This document shows, one piece after another, positions 52,601-59,355 of a DNA stretch of 64,000 nucleotides. Source of the DNA: DAORHV01 sp964458645 (lineage in GTDB: Bacteria > Patescibacteriota > Gracilibacteria > Peribacterales > Peribacteraceae); NCBI GenBank assembly GCA_964458645.1, contig CAYWJU010000001.1:118012-182011 (forward strand). Direction: 5' to 3'. Numbering within the stretch: the stretch's first letter is position 1; each line of letters starts with the position of its first letter. The translations under genes were made by a program, and so were the position numbers. The notes beneath the pieces were generated by a model. It searched no databases, was not told the origin of the DNA, and saw only the letters and a list, made by a program, of their open reading frames with translations.

Positions 52601-55600
52601 ACGCTGGTCATGGAAAGCACCGAGATGGCAGTCGATGCCGCTAATCCACCGCCGGCAGTAATCATGCTCCACCAGCGTTCTCGCGCCTCGGCACCCAAGC
52701 CGCGCTCCAAGTCTTTCAGATTGATGGTGACATTGAGCGTTGGGTGATGATACGAATCGTTTCCTTGATCATAGAACCCGGCAGCAACTACCTGCTTTTT
52801 CATTTCCTCAATGGATTTTCGGCTCTCGTCCAACGCCTTGTTCCACGCGCGTACCGACTCTACGAACATGTAAATCTGGAATGCAAGAACGGCGACTTCG
52901 AAGACGGCCATACCCACAAAGCGCAGCGATCCGAGTTCGCCGGCAGCCTGTGCTCCCAAACGCTCCATATTCTGAGCCATGCGCGAGTTCTGCAGCGCGC
53001 GTGCCAGCTCGGGGTTCGTGCGTGCAGCGGCCTTCAATTCGTCCATGAGCGCCTTGGCTTGGTTCGGATTGAGCGTGCGCAATTCAACAATGAGAGCGCG
53101 CATCTCCGCACGCGTCATGGAGAACAGTGCATTGGGGTTGGTCATCAATCCGCGCACAATGTTTGCATTGCGCGGCATAAGTGCGATGCTCCTGGGGTTC
53201 GGCACATGGGTGCCTGCAGCTGCAGTGCGCTCACCGGCCATACCCGTACGCATGGTCTGCCGGGCTTCTTCCATGGTCAAACCGGCAGGCTGACCCGCAC
53301 GCGGGTGGCCTTCGGGGAAGGTGGCAGGTTCTCCGGGGCGAGCCGGAGCGTTCAAGCGAGTTCCGTCGTTCAACCGCATGCCGCGCGTGGGGTCTTCTGG
53401 GTCAATACCCATAAGGATGCGCTGCTTCTGGACGATAGTCGGGTGCGACCACGCGGCATCGGGGCGAATGTTGCCTCCGTGCAGGTGGGCGCGGTACATG
53501 AGCTCATGCTGAATCTCGGTCAACGGCGTGGTGCGACCGGGGAACATGTTGTTGGCAAGTTGTCGGTACTCGATCGTTCCCAAGCCTGCCATGCGCTCCT
53601 GCAAAGCGACTGCGCGCTGCTCCAATGCAGCCAAGGCTTTGGCGCGCGTAGCGTCGCTGGCCGGCAAGCGACCAAGGCGTGCGGCTTCCTGGGAGATTTC
53701 TTGCACCTCACGTCCGAGTTGCTGCAAGTAGTTGGTGCGGACTTCGGGATTCAACCGTGCCCAGTCAATAGAACCAGAGGCAGGAATACGACCACCCGGA
53801 CCAGACGCTACATTCAAGCCGGGTATGCGACCCACGGTGTTATTCCATACCGTCTCCAATGTCCAAGGAATGGCGTTGTTCCATAGCCTTCCTCCACCAA
53901 GAGGAGTGAACGTCGGCAGATACCCACGAAATGTCGGCCGGGCAAGCGCCAACGAACGATTGTAAATTCCACGACCCAAGCCCTGAAGTACGGGGCGTAC
54001 GGCAATGTTATAGGTAAGGTACGTAGCACCAAGTCCGGTCAAGGCAGACCAACCAATCGTCTGCACTTGGTCGTACTCGTGAAAACGCCCCGCGTGGAAA
54101 CCGACCTTTTCAGCCAAGGAGTCCATCAACGCACGGACATGCGTCTGAACCGCCGGGAGGTCGCGGTCCTCAAGCTCACGCATGAGATGAAGATACAAAC
54201 CGCTCACATAAGCAGATTCGTCATCCAGTGCCGTGCGAGCCCTCTCAATGGGTTCGGGGAGACCGGCCTTTTTCGCCGCCTCCAGAGCAGCTTTCGCAGC
54301 AGTATACCGACGCAAGCACTCTGCAAGGTACAGCCGCAAAATCGCTTGCTCCGCATTGCGGACGCGGTCCGATGCAATGCGAATTGCCCGCTCATCGCTC
54401 GACCGACCTTTGATCAATCCGTCTTTCACGGCGAGAGCATCTTGATATGCTTTTTTCGCTTCCGGCCTCAACCAAGCCGGCGTATTCGCCATCCATGCGG
54501 CAATATCCGGAATGACCGGATCCGTTTCCGATGCAGCAAGATCCTTCGGCGGCACCGCTTCAACAAGCTGCTTCAGTATCTCAACCGTCGTGCGTACATT
54601 CGTTTGCGCTGCGAGGCTATCGCCTTGGAAATTCGTCAGAACGTCACGCAAGGTTACGAATTCACCGCGGGTATCTTCGATCAATTTTTTAATGGCATCA
54701 CGATCGACCACCCAAGTGGCTCCGGCAGCACGCACCAGTCCGCGAGCCCTTCCAAAGGTTAGCAAATCCGGTAATGCCCAGGTAACGGTATCTGCCAGCT
54801 GCCAACCTTGGCTGAGCTTTTGTGCAATATGGTCGGCCGCGCGGATGATGCGTTCCTTGGTATGATTCACATTATCGGCGTACTTATCGACCACTGCCTG
54901 AATGGCATCCAAATATTCCGTCAATCCCACGCCGTAGCGCTCCCATTCCGCATCCAATTCGGCTGCAATTTGCGGCGGCAGGTTGCGTTGCAAAGCTTGC
55001 ACTTCTCGCGGGTTGAGTCGAATGCGGTTGAAATTCGACAATCTCGTCATTGGACCGAAGTGACGCTGAATGGCTACAAGCGACATGACCTGCGCATTCA
55101 TCGATAACGCCTGCTGGTGATACGTCATTTCGGCCGCAAGCGCCGATTTGTAGTTATCCATTAAGGTAGGCAGGGCGCCTGCGTTGCCACTCGTGAAAAT
55201 TTGATCACAAAGAGAGTCCGCCTTCGCCAAGAGCACCTCGGCATACATATTGTTCGCCACACGGGTTTCGTAGGTACCGCTTTGACCTCGAACGTTCGTC
55301 CACACCTGTCCGATGCGGAACATGTCACGCGAACGCTTTTCAATGTTCTCGCTATAGGCGCCAAGTCGTGCCGAACGCAATTGATCAAGCTCGGCAGGGC
55401 TCAGATCGCGCAAGCGCTTCGCCAGAGTTTGCGGTGTTACAAGCTGGCAAAATTGCATGAGCACCTGCTGATTCGGATACGCCTCGCTCAACTGCTGAAT
55501 GGTGCACGTAACCGTATCGACTTCACGATCTGGATTCTTAAGACTCGTCTTCTCTGGCAGTAGTGTGATTTCCAATGCCGTTGCACGCTCTTCCGGCACT

Positions 55601-56799
55601 CCGGCGCGCAAAAAATGACGCGATTCAATATCCGCACGGATAGTCTCCATCTTGACGTTTCGGAGCTCGACAGGCAGCAATTCGTACAAACGACTCAGTG
55701 GCGCATTGGTATTCCTGAATCTGTCACGCAGCTGCTGCAAAGTTTGTGATTCCACTCGACGACCACCAACTGCCTGTTCGTTCTGGGGAAAAACAAGCTG
55801 CTGAAGTAAGCCGTACGCTTCAGTCTCCCATGCCGGACGACTGGGAAGAATTTCCGCAACTCGCGGCGACGCATCTCGAATACCCTTTTCCACCCGCTGG
55901 AGACGACGTTCGAATACGGCGCGCAATGTCGTTTCGCGCGTCATATCGGCGACCAAGCCTGCGTCACGCACTTGCTCGGCAAGCGTACGATAGCCGTTAT
56001 CACCAATGAGCTGTTGGGGGGTAAAGCTCCGCTGGGACTCCGGAACAATGGACAACGCTGGAAAATCCCGCAGCAATTGCTCGACAGTCGATCCGCGTCG
56101 CGCAACCGGAACGGCATTGAGTGCAGTTGCGGTTGCATCTTCATTCAGCTGGTAACGCAACAACCGGGCTTCAGCTACTCGAGCCGTCTGGGGGAGAAGT
56201 ACCTGTATTTCCTTGAGCATTGCCTCCACCTTGCGTTCCTGCAGCTGCAACTGCTGCCACAGCGTGGGGGGCTGCTGTCGTTGCAGATACTGCGCAACAC
56301 CCGGATTATTGGCCCAGAACGTCGCATAATTCTCAACGGTCGTCAGAAGCTCATCCGTCAGCGCGTCATTGTACTGAATGAGCGTTGCGCGGCGGCCCAG
56401 GTCCTGCAATCCAGGCAGGAGCATGCGCATTTGCTGCTCACGCAACGGCCCATCTCGCTGAATGTCGGACCAGGCGCGGACACGATCTACGGTCTGGCGC
56501 AGCACCGCCAATTCCTGCATGGTGCGGTACTGAACATTTTCGTTATTCCGGATCGCCTGAAACAATTTTGCTTCGGATTCTTGTGCCTCCGCACGCGCAA
56601 AATCGAAGTCTGTACGCGCATCCACTGGCAACCGATCGCCTTGATTTCTGCGACGCTCGATTCTTCGCATGAGCGTATCACCCGGGCTACCCATTGCGGT
56701 AACGCTGCGGATCTCGCGTGCAAGCTTGCCCAATTCAGCAGGTCCTGGGGACTGCGGCGAGAGCCGAAGCTCAACGGGTGCTGGGTTTTCTGGGGGCAT
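43615..56799 (-). CDS. giant 4394-residue protein with internal W/F-rich repeats
   Basis: One uninterrupted 13.2-kb frame from ATG 56799, no N-terminal signal peptide. Residues 1-1250 are mainly helical and charged. A hydrophobic zone (about 1290-1320, VGMAVFEVAVLAFQIYMFVE; about 1373-1420, GGPVTIALMVGVVIVEFIIN) could insert in a membrane. Residues 1680-3490 contain at least seven related units of 55-70 residues with the pattern of a beta hairpin, W-x-(F/Y/W)-(K/R), W-K-x-V, DVG, AA-x-x-F (RQGWQFKAAGNVWKSV near 3300; DDQWKYRAAGENVWKGV near 3440). A beta-rich Ig-like part lies near 2690-2800. No enzyme motif was recognised. Two small genes precede it on the same strand, probably as an operon. 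A role in the envelope or in cell contact is inference only. Confidence 0.85.
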   Translation of the reverse strand: MPPENPAPVELRLSPQSPGPAELGKLAREIRSVTAMGSPGDTLMRRIERRRNQGDRLPVDARTDFDFARAEAQESEAKLFQAIRNNENVQYRTMQELAVLRQTVDRVRAWSDIQRDGPLREQQMRMLLPGLQDLGRRATLIQYNDALTDELLTTVENYATFWANNPGVAQYLQRQQPPTLWQQLQLQERKVEAMLKEIQVLLPQTARVAEARLLRYQLNEDATATALNAVPVARRGSTVEQLLRDFPALSIVPESQRSFTPQQLIGDNGYRTLAEQVRDAGLVADMTRETTLRAVFERRLQRVEKGIRDASPRVAEILPSRPAWETEAYGLLQQLVFPQNEQAVGGRRVESQTLQQLRDRFRNTNAPLSRLYELLPVELRNVKMETIRADIESRHFLRAGVPEERATALEITLLPEKTSLKNPDREVDTVTCTIQQLSEAYPNQQVLMQFCQLVTPQTLAKRLRDLSPAELDQLRSARLGAYSENIEKRSRDMFRIGQVWTNVRGQSGTYETRVANNMYAEVLLAKADSLCDQIFTSGNAGALPTLMDNYKSALAAEMTYHQQALSMNAQVMSLVAIQRHFGPMTRLSNFNRIRLNPREVQALQRNLPPQIAAELDAEWERYGVGLTEYLDAIQAVVDKYADNVNHTKERIIRAADHIAQKLSQGWQLADTVTWALPDLLTFGRARGLVRAAGATWVVDRDAIKKLIEDTRGEFVTLRDVLTNFQGDSLAAQTNVRTTVEILKQLVEAVPPKDLAASETDPVIPDIAAWMANTPAWLRPEAKKAYQDALAVKDGLIKGRSSDERAIRIASDRVRNAEQAILRLYLAECLRRYTAAKAALEAAKKAGLPEPIERARTALDDESAYVSGLYLHLMRELEDRDLPAVQTHVRALMDSLAEKVGFHAGRFHEYDQVQTIGWSALTGLGATYLTYNIAVRPVLQGLGRGIYNRSLALARPTFRGYLPTFTPLGGGRLWNNAIPWTLETVWNNTVGRIPGLNVASGPGGRIPASGSIDWARLNPEVRTNYLQQLGREVQEISQEAARLGRLPASDATRAKALAALEQRAVALQERMAGLGTIEYRQLANNMFPGRTTPLTEIQHELMYRAHLHGGNIRPDAAWSHPTIVQKQRILMGIDPEDPTRGMRLNDGTRLNAPARPGEPATFPEGHPRAGQPAGLTMEEARQTMRTGMAGERTAAAGTHVPNPRSIALMPRNANIVRGLMTNPNALFSMTRAEMRALIVELRTLNPNQAKALMDELKAAARTNPELARALQNSRMAQNMERLGAQAAGELGSLRFVGMAVFEVAVLAFQIYMFVESVRAWNKALDESRKSIEEMKKQVVAAGFYDQGNDSYHHPTLNVTINLKDLERGLGAEARERWWSMITAGGGLAASTAISVLSMTSVIGGPVTIALMVGVVIVEFIINKVAEKVKEREHKEFLAKCPAWLLMALGTIQTVHDTPDGFLKKLELGRDGIEESAARKLVFMIWLRDLQRYAPETYRELTADLTSWDTQQKFFDEQFTSRIYPEWKRCLFMRRHGRRHSGTLADDNLTAELVRDYYLCEYLPIADMIRTQAGANQAQIRQAVVDSAVGALPGIRLNRQWQMQQQFLANGDSFVGDMDPPVQLSALLATSGSARLPELQARTATAPGFRMGPTLSQHIETWVSKEFGTWLLKSRFGSTDGAAVDVGGGEMLAFAFTNGKWQCNRRGQPAQDVSATLVLPGLNGPQQARLRTIALGLLRSDNQQPDEWLRREYGRVAILRRPDTAVGTAEGELNVFVRTGVSVTFAFRDGQWKWKQRADAPFQALTIAPTLDAQSLANFREVVQDIMMIDVPVTQATMRVFLDHCKTSNLRPLATIGEPAMYVNAPEELYEFIEDPIVRMRTLQAGSGVRGTRDTVSWAPGHRPENADQAFAVQTLIRGNWGIPRALLGNDALGSAIRYERAGGLFANDGEQPHMRRITTATQELLDSMQSSERRIQVGVRPELADHIFSAVADPLARPLVMSGERRRQGPIPNDDQLKGIYKTITDHTLTNDMLPANGPDRVFDSIRSTFSRRNLRGVVFESAMFNEGERRNSGYNQPGGEEDVFVVNALFVFHDGQRQYTLRRGVVCRRNGDAWRPVYGAAMADTQQSLPNQASRHLPLVDQYRRYDVTNSVMRRFDEASLRENAPAQNFTAQPQLSAQLFPGRSSRPLIYVRPQTVPMEVGTPAYDLVRRLVERQEQDHAMQLENPAAYFIEFRDTVLGAGGVQQQGAELITGRLEGTAGENGEYLVRTGEEPNVRSLALKCVAGTWKFKNASNQWVSVQQDVAPADVGNDRVAAGHFNRNVLSALRSLRTRQTLEALSTIVPTGELQPGVVIARQGAVATCQSESENGAWNTWTVESGARINRIRDGAQDRSMWLRDARSIRNEDVGAMNEMLQRDRRADVDRVTADAIEQLVAHHRLNSEEDLPDTGYADLPPVNGSQRLQLHRTAGRTVLFQERLPSYDARAVQTYLRFDTTDGPRLWPLRGVQFASIPNDAALQPHRKLIEEQRRAAAQSWGVNPEQLTLSYYLSPSAQGNDSFLVAEVLSEGRQYGFASAQQIMELQNFSARREILSLLTTPVYRQVDGVWAVDGRLSIERILRQFPVELADGLDCRNQLTTALLPLLERAPDKQIFLRRLFDVLYANGTIHRTSIQRIAESPLLRQASTTLLLAERSGSERTIPLSSTLFLQVRSGFPEGSMVLSVVNKNGEDVEGATVRMERVPGGDAAATVVNPAAAGEGERGSVYTLASLRGNVGGVVHISVTQSVRGSSTPVITRVPVELVTSLPGDTDAVVEASRTLVQPSGPRELMHTQGEGFDSRTVVLRQSSPRRGSRNVNSQRFGTLLNFSSSVVLQQLNRNGVTEFDASFDTIGYLRAYPPVPRIEAENLLGVVSASIGEEDGQTLQARWNALPAALRTYARREPLELSIGDLSSAAEKIQSMIDHMDAVRQRRDTRLLSPREQQLFGLLNEMDDELSKMKRWTTVRSLYTTPRQTVEPGVRGFNRSEFEAPIQDLLNLYLHDRRNTAEDAPSANRRRFVTNIAALYRTLNPTQRQAMLTRIMNSLDAAALQRIRSANNLSEEDLRMFAVDSSTLETIRAGEYLRVRHNATERDGVYTVTLSGKAVEFTFREGMMHYRKSGAFTWKDITQPLVPADVGDSAAAANAFNADVFPDLLAGLDFLPREILNRIYGETELRRMPGVTEANGIFSVPIDGKTVRVRFAFNGWEYISTRPVANEGEVEWQYRRGFALFERLNSPPVAVRGNVANAPITDHIVTVRQQGARAPQPALEYRMSRQGWQFKAAGNVWKSVAESVAAADVGGNAVAATYFTTQVSLGLQNWVGAYVPVPVGDVGGDQAVADRFTRAFSSLSRNYGNLNGGVLSRIRGVQFLNAFSNPKPTEAEGVITLSQQGIESPKQLRLKFQDDQWKYRAAGENVWKGVHEPVIAEDVDGSATAAEYFNTTILPRLSHSMLRRTSLVAAYEQMVGASPDEYALGRLRMRSQSPFYQPALLARTSQERGDNDDADDMEQQPDDVATQAPGERGRYFVRYLNDSSQYLIVPEQLTAVRAPGALVAGTQGPVAPLRFGVRNEGDTQTEWITINSLSQLSDPSIPNMRRTLMRRMLTTPQPQFVLEQLPAQQQTDARALRTAIVARQSTELSLGALNRHLATLPTDNRRAREQVVSHIEAVLAERPSAPKSARLNVAGSAIELVDRIATSYITLEVADRPLANDLRAAIGNAAEETKALQAINKRLADMTEGGATAKANFVAAIDRVLELTSPSSPRTIRLTQAGNAAELAPRRSNAIDSRPHRASLSAILNLCTAETGDDEAGVLTDFREALLQLLEPMYVRAVRKDVFLERVVSELETRQFVLNRDTLTALRRNFQTMQQTEVFVPRLVPGEARDIDLGGCILRVTPNGRDAMRFQVITPLGAPRTTALLLQEERADRQWGAYAGRDGVLPQSEWGKLLCASVYVDGVAVVEYMPIRIDHAASNAAREKTQEELLRSRLTADTTALRTEATRTTPNMLLLQRMVGDINNYLPQVKDDAGSVLNTATRLLAALGSTAFPSGKMTIAGQRGLILPEVVGAGTSAAPQLRLVSAAVLRGELTRHWQSLTGAAEPIDGLRARIREFNARLEDMRRMELPFLTEDYRSTMLAAHPGYRLLADTVRQQVTLAYAPQEALPTLQNSLALPERLLSVGSTTTIARTEPGPPPEDVSVTIAVEEDGDRPPRLRYTFSANVEGANDAAKLRDVGVTAQPVQAQSGDAPNALRVAVTLNTAADRPGSYAVTFPGATALRFLAREDLQWMRDIDSRDNRGQWIRPRVGAFSYLCQVSEGTTRAYYRANGETRERLTADGLRWEPVPETERAALPALPAR

Positions 56800-56850
56800 A
56801 CGACGGTGGGTATGTGTGTTTTTGTAAAACTACTATCTTTACCTACTGAC

Positions 56851-57345
56851 TTAATGCGCGGGTGGTTGTGGCTGCATGGGACGAACATCACCAGGACGAC
56901 GGCGTGCAGGCAAATCACTGCTGCCGCCAATGCCGGGATTGTTATTAATAGTTCCAGAGCCAGGATCTCCCGTGGGCGCACCGCGACCAGTTTCTCCAAC
57001 AACTGGAGAAGTGCTATCTACCGCACGATGCACACCACCCTGAGCCTCTCCCGTGCGCCTTCCAATCCCGCCATGCTGGTCACGCATGTACCTGAAGAAA
57101 TACTGCGAAAGAAATGCAGCCAGCGCAATGCCGCCAATAACTTTCACCGGCGTGGGAATGGCATCCCAGCCACGACGCAAAATGTTCTTGCCCGGCTTCT
57201 TTTCCTTCTTTTCAACAACACGGGTCTTCACCTGCGTTTCCGAGGGCGCAACGAGCGACTTCACCGTGCTATCGTGACGGCGACGCCATTCCTTCACGCG
57301 GGCCTCTGGGAGACGCGGTTCGATTTCAACGGTAGACATGGGCAT
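56851..57345 (-). CDS. single-TM protein in the giant-gene operon
   Basis: 164 residues. Charged head (MSTVEIEPRLPEARVKEWRR, then EKKEKKPGKN), one TM helix (VKVIGGIALAAFLSQYFF), and a disordered Gly/Pro/Arg tail (TGDPGSGTINNNPGIGGSSD). Fifty-one nt separate it from the giant gene, 21 nt from the gene before. It may anchor or escort the giant protein. Similar architecture to the protein at 16116. Start could also be Met3. Confidence 0.65.
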   Translation of the reverse strand: MPMSTVEIEPRLPEARVKEWRRRHDSTVKSLVAPSETQVKTRVVEKKEKKPGKNILRRGWDAIPTPVKVIGGIALAAFLSQYFFRYMRDQHGGIGRRTGEAQGGVHRAVDSTSPVVGETGRGAPTGDPGSGTINNNPGIGGSSDLPARRRPGDVRPMQPQPPAH

Positions 57346-57366
57346 GGGAGGAAAGAGGCTAGGAAA

Positions 57367-57774
57367 TTACTCAGTGAACTTCTGGAGCAAGGTGTGGCGC
57401 ACTTCGCTCAGTGCGGCAATGGCTTCAACGTCGGCACGCGAGGAGGCAGCCAGGATCAATGACGCAATCTGGAGACTGACAAATTCGGGGCCGACCAAAA
57501 AGAAAAATTCAGCGACGTCGGCATCGCTCAAGTCATCCATGTTCACAGAACCCAGCATATCCTTCACTTCTGCTTCGGAAGTCGCCTTCGCAAGCTTGGG
57601 AAGCAGTGCCTTCAGCGTCGGACTCTGGAACGCAACGAGTGACCGGCGAACCGCCAGCGCGTCTTCGGAATCGTCGAAGCGTACGGACTCTTCCTGAACG
57701 GTAACGCCGTTACCGTGGTCTACGAGAACCTTTCGCGCTGCGCGCTGCTCGTCTGATGTGAGGTACATGTGCAT
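57367..57774 (-). CDS. small helical protein, first gene of the giant-gene operon
   Basis: 135 residues from ATG 57774 (or Met3 at 57768). Soluble and helical: SDEQRAARKVLVDHGNGVTV, SPTLKALLPKLAKATSEAEV, ASLILAASSRADVEAIAALS. No catalytic motif. Its promoter has the same TGCTATAAT as the 650-residue gene. A chaperone or adaptor for the giant protein is possible but unproven. Confidence 0.65.
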   Translation of the reverse strand: MHMYLTSDEQRAARKVLVDHGNGVTVQEESVRFDDSEDALAVRRSLVAFQSPTLKALLPKLAKATSEAEVKDMLGSVNMDDLSDADVAEFFFLVGPEFVSLQIASLILAASSRADVEAIAALSEVRHTLLQKFTE

Positions 57775-57802
57775 GGGAAAGAGGATACTAGAAAATCTAA
57801 AA

Positions 57803-57808
57803 ATTATA
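57803..57808 (-). promoter_or_regulatory. extended -10 promoter of the giant-gene operon
   Basis: Minus strand TGCTATAAT, 28 nt before ATG 57774; identical in nine bases to the promoter at 41523-41528. Confidence 0.7.
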
Positions 57809-57941
57809 GCAGATTTCACCTCAATTTGCCAGAGAGGGACAACCAGAAGCCCTAGAATCACAACATGCAGGTATCACAAAGCCGGAGGCGTACGGTATTA
57901 CCCGCACGCCCCCAGCTCGTTCGCCTTCGCCCGGAACAGAA

Positions 57942-58310
57942 TCAGACCGTAGCCGGCTCCGACTGCCGGGCCATCCACGCCGCCCCATCACCGATGGTGC
58001 CGAACAAGCGCCCCGTGTTGCCAAACCGCTGCCACATGCCATCGATCTGCCGTTGAACGTCCGGGGGGATGGTGATCTCTTCATCCAGCCGACCGACGTT
58101 GCAGACGATCGCCTGATCCGGATACAACTCCAGATCACGCAATGCGAGTTCGACATCGCGTTGGCTGCAGGGACAGTGGACGAGATGCACGCCTTCGTGC
58201 GGTTCGTCGTCCTGACCGATGACGATCGGTCGCGGGAGCGAACTTGTCACCTCGCTCCAGATGAGCCAGCAATGTTTCGCGTGCTGGCTACGCGTCACGA
58301 TGGGTTTCAT
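57942..58310 (-). CDS. hypothetical protein
   Basis: 122 residues from ATG 58310 (MKPIVTRSQHAKHCWLIWSE). Beta strand PIVIGQDDEPHEGVHLVHCP, helix RDVELALRDLELYPDQAIVC, then VQRQIDGMWQRFGNTGRLFG. Two Cys in CPC. The spacer upstream has small hairpins. Family unknown. Confidence 0.5.
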   Translation of the reverse strand: MKPIVTRSQHAKHCWLIWSEVTSSLPRPIVIGQDDEPHEGVHLVHCPCSQRDVELALRDLELYPDQAIVCNVGRLDEEITIPPDVQRQIDGMWQRFGNTGRLFGTIGDGAAWMARQSEPATV

Positions 58311-58344
58311 CGTGCACCTCCGTTTCTAGGGTTTCTCTTTTCAC

Positions 58345-58388
58345 TGCTTCCCGAGCAGTGACGTTTCCGACGCATGCCCCTTGCGGGG
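58345..58388. repeat. small hairpins upstream of the 58310 gene
   Basis: CACTGCT-tcccg-AGCAGTG (58345-58363) and GCCCC-ttg-CGGGGC (about 58375-58388). No T run. Either could be mRNA structure or a spacer palindrome of the kind seen elsewhere in the window. Confidence 0.45.
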
Positions 58389-58574
58389 CCGGGATGCGTT
58401 GCCTGATGGCCCGCCAATGCTCGGAATCAAGCACTGAAGGGCCACAAGGCAGGCGGCGTTGTGAACGAGCTATTTCCCTCGGAATTCGAGGGGCGGAAAG
58501 GCTACTCCAGGTCGTCCAAAATGTACAGGGTATTTGACATCGGATTGCCCTGTTTCCAGGTATACTGCCGATCT

Positions 58575-59312
58575 ATGGCACGAACGTTACTGTGTTTGCA
58601 CGGCTGGGGCGGCTCCAAAGAGTCGTTTGATCCGCTGAAACAAGCTTTGGAAGGCAGTGGCCTGCGCATTCTGACACCGGACTTGCCCGGCTTCGGCGCC
58701 GAACCCGAACCCGACCGTGCGTGGACAACCGATGACTACGCCGATTGGGTGGAAACATGGGTCGACAACAATCTGCCCGGCACCGAACAGCCCCACCCCA
58801 TCGTTTCGGTGCTCGGCCACTCGCACGGGGGCCGCATTGCCATCAAGCTCACGCAGCGCAACCACCTGCAAATCGACCACCTGTTTTTGTGCGCCTCGGC
58901 GGGCATTCGGAGTCGGCGCCACATCAAGCGCATGATCGGCCTGACGCTGGCGAAATCCGGCAAGTTTTTCCTTTCCATCCCCGGATTCAGTTTCTTGCAG
59001 CCCTTGGCCAAAAAACTGCTCTACAAACTGGTGCGTGTACACGACTACGAACGCGCGAGCGACATCATGCGGCAAACGCTCATCAACGTGACGCGCGAAG
59101 ACCTGCGTCCGCTCTTATCCAAAATCTCCGTTCCGACCGATTTGTTCTGGGGCAAAGGCGACCGTATGACTCCCTACTCCGACGCACTCGTCATGCAGCA
59201 TGAAATCCCGAACAGCATGTTGTATTCCTACCCCGGCGTCCGCCACTCCGTGCACAAAGACAAGGCGCTGGAAATCGCGGCAGTCATCAAGGCCGATATC
59301 CTGAAGAAATAG
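58575..59312 (+). CDS. alpha/beta hydrolase
   Basis: 245 residues from ATG 58575, 8 nt after TATACT (58561-58566). Oxyanion region LCLHGWGGSKESFDPL, nucleophile Ser83 in VLGHSHGG, acid in LFWGKGDRMTPY, His in YPGVRHSVHKDK. All triad positions are present. An esterase or similar hydrolase; substrate not deducible. An in-frame ATG at 58461 would add unrelated residues. Confidence 0.85.
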   Translation: MARTLLCLHGWGGSKESFDPLKQALEGSGLRILTPDLPGFGAEPEPDRAWTTDDYADWVETWVDNNLPGTEQPHPIVSVLGHSHGGRIAIKLTQRNHLQIDHLFLCASAGIRSRRHIKRMIGLTLAKSGKFFLSIPGFSFLQPLAKKLLYKLVRVHDYERASDIMRQTLINVTREDLRPLLSKISVPTDLFWGKGDRMTPYSDALVMQHEIPNSMLYSYPGVRHSVHKDKALEIAAVIKADILKK

Positions 59313-59355
59313 CGCTCAACAGGTTGCGGTCGAGCGGCTAGAATACCTCCCATCC

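Noticed and set aside
44272..57462. Many long plus-strand open frames opposite the giant gene (for example around 45859-46998, 52744-53886, 55972-57462)
   Set aside because: They are antisense to a continuous 13-kb frame, have low-complexity Arg/His/Cys-rich translations and no promoter or family motif.
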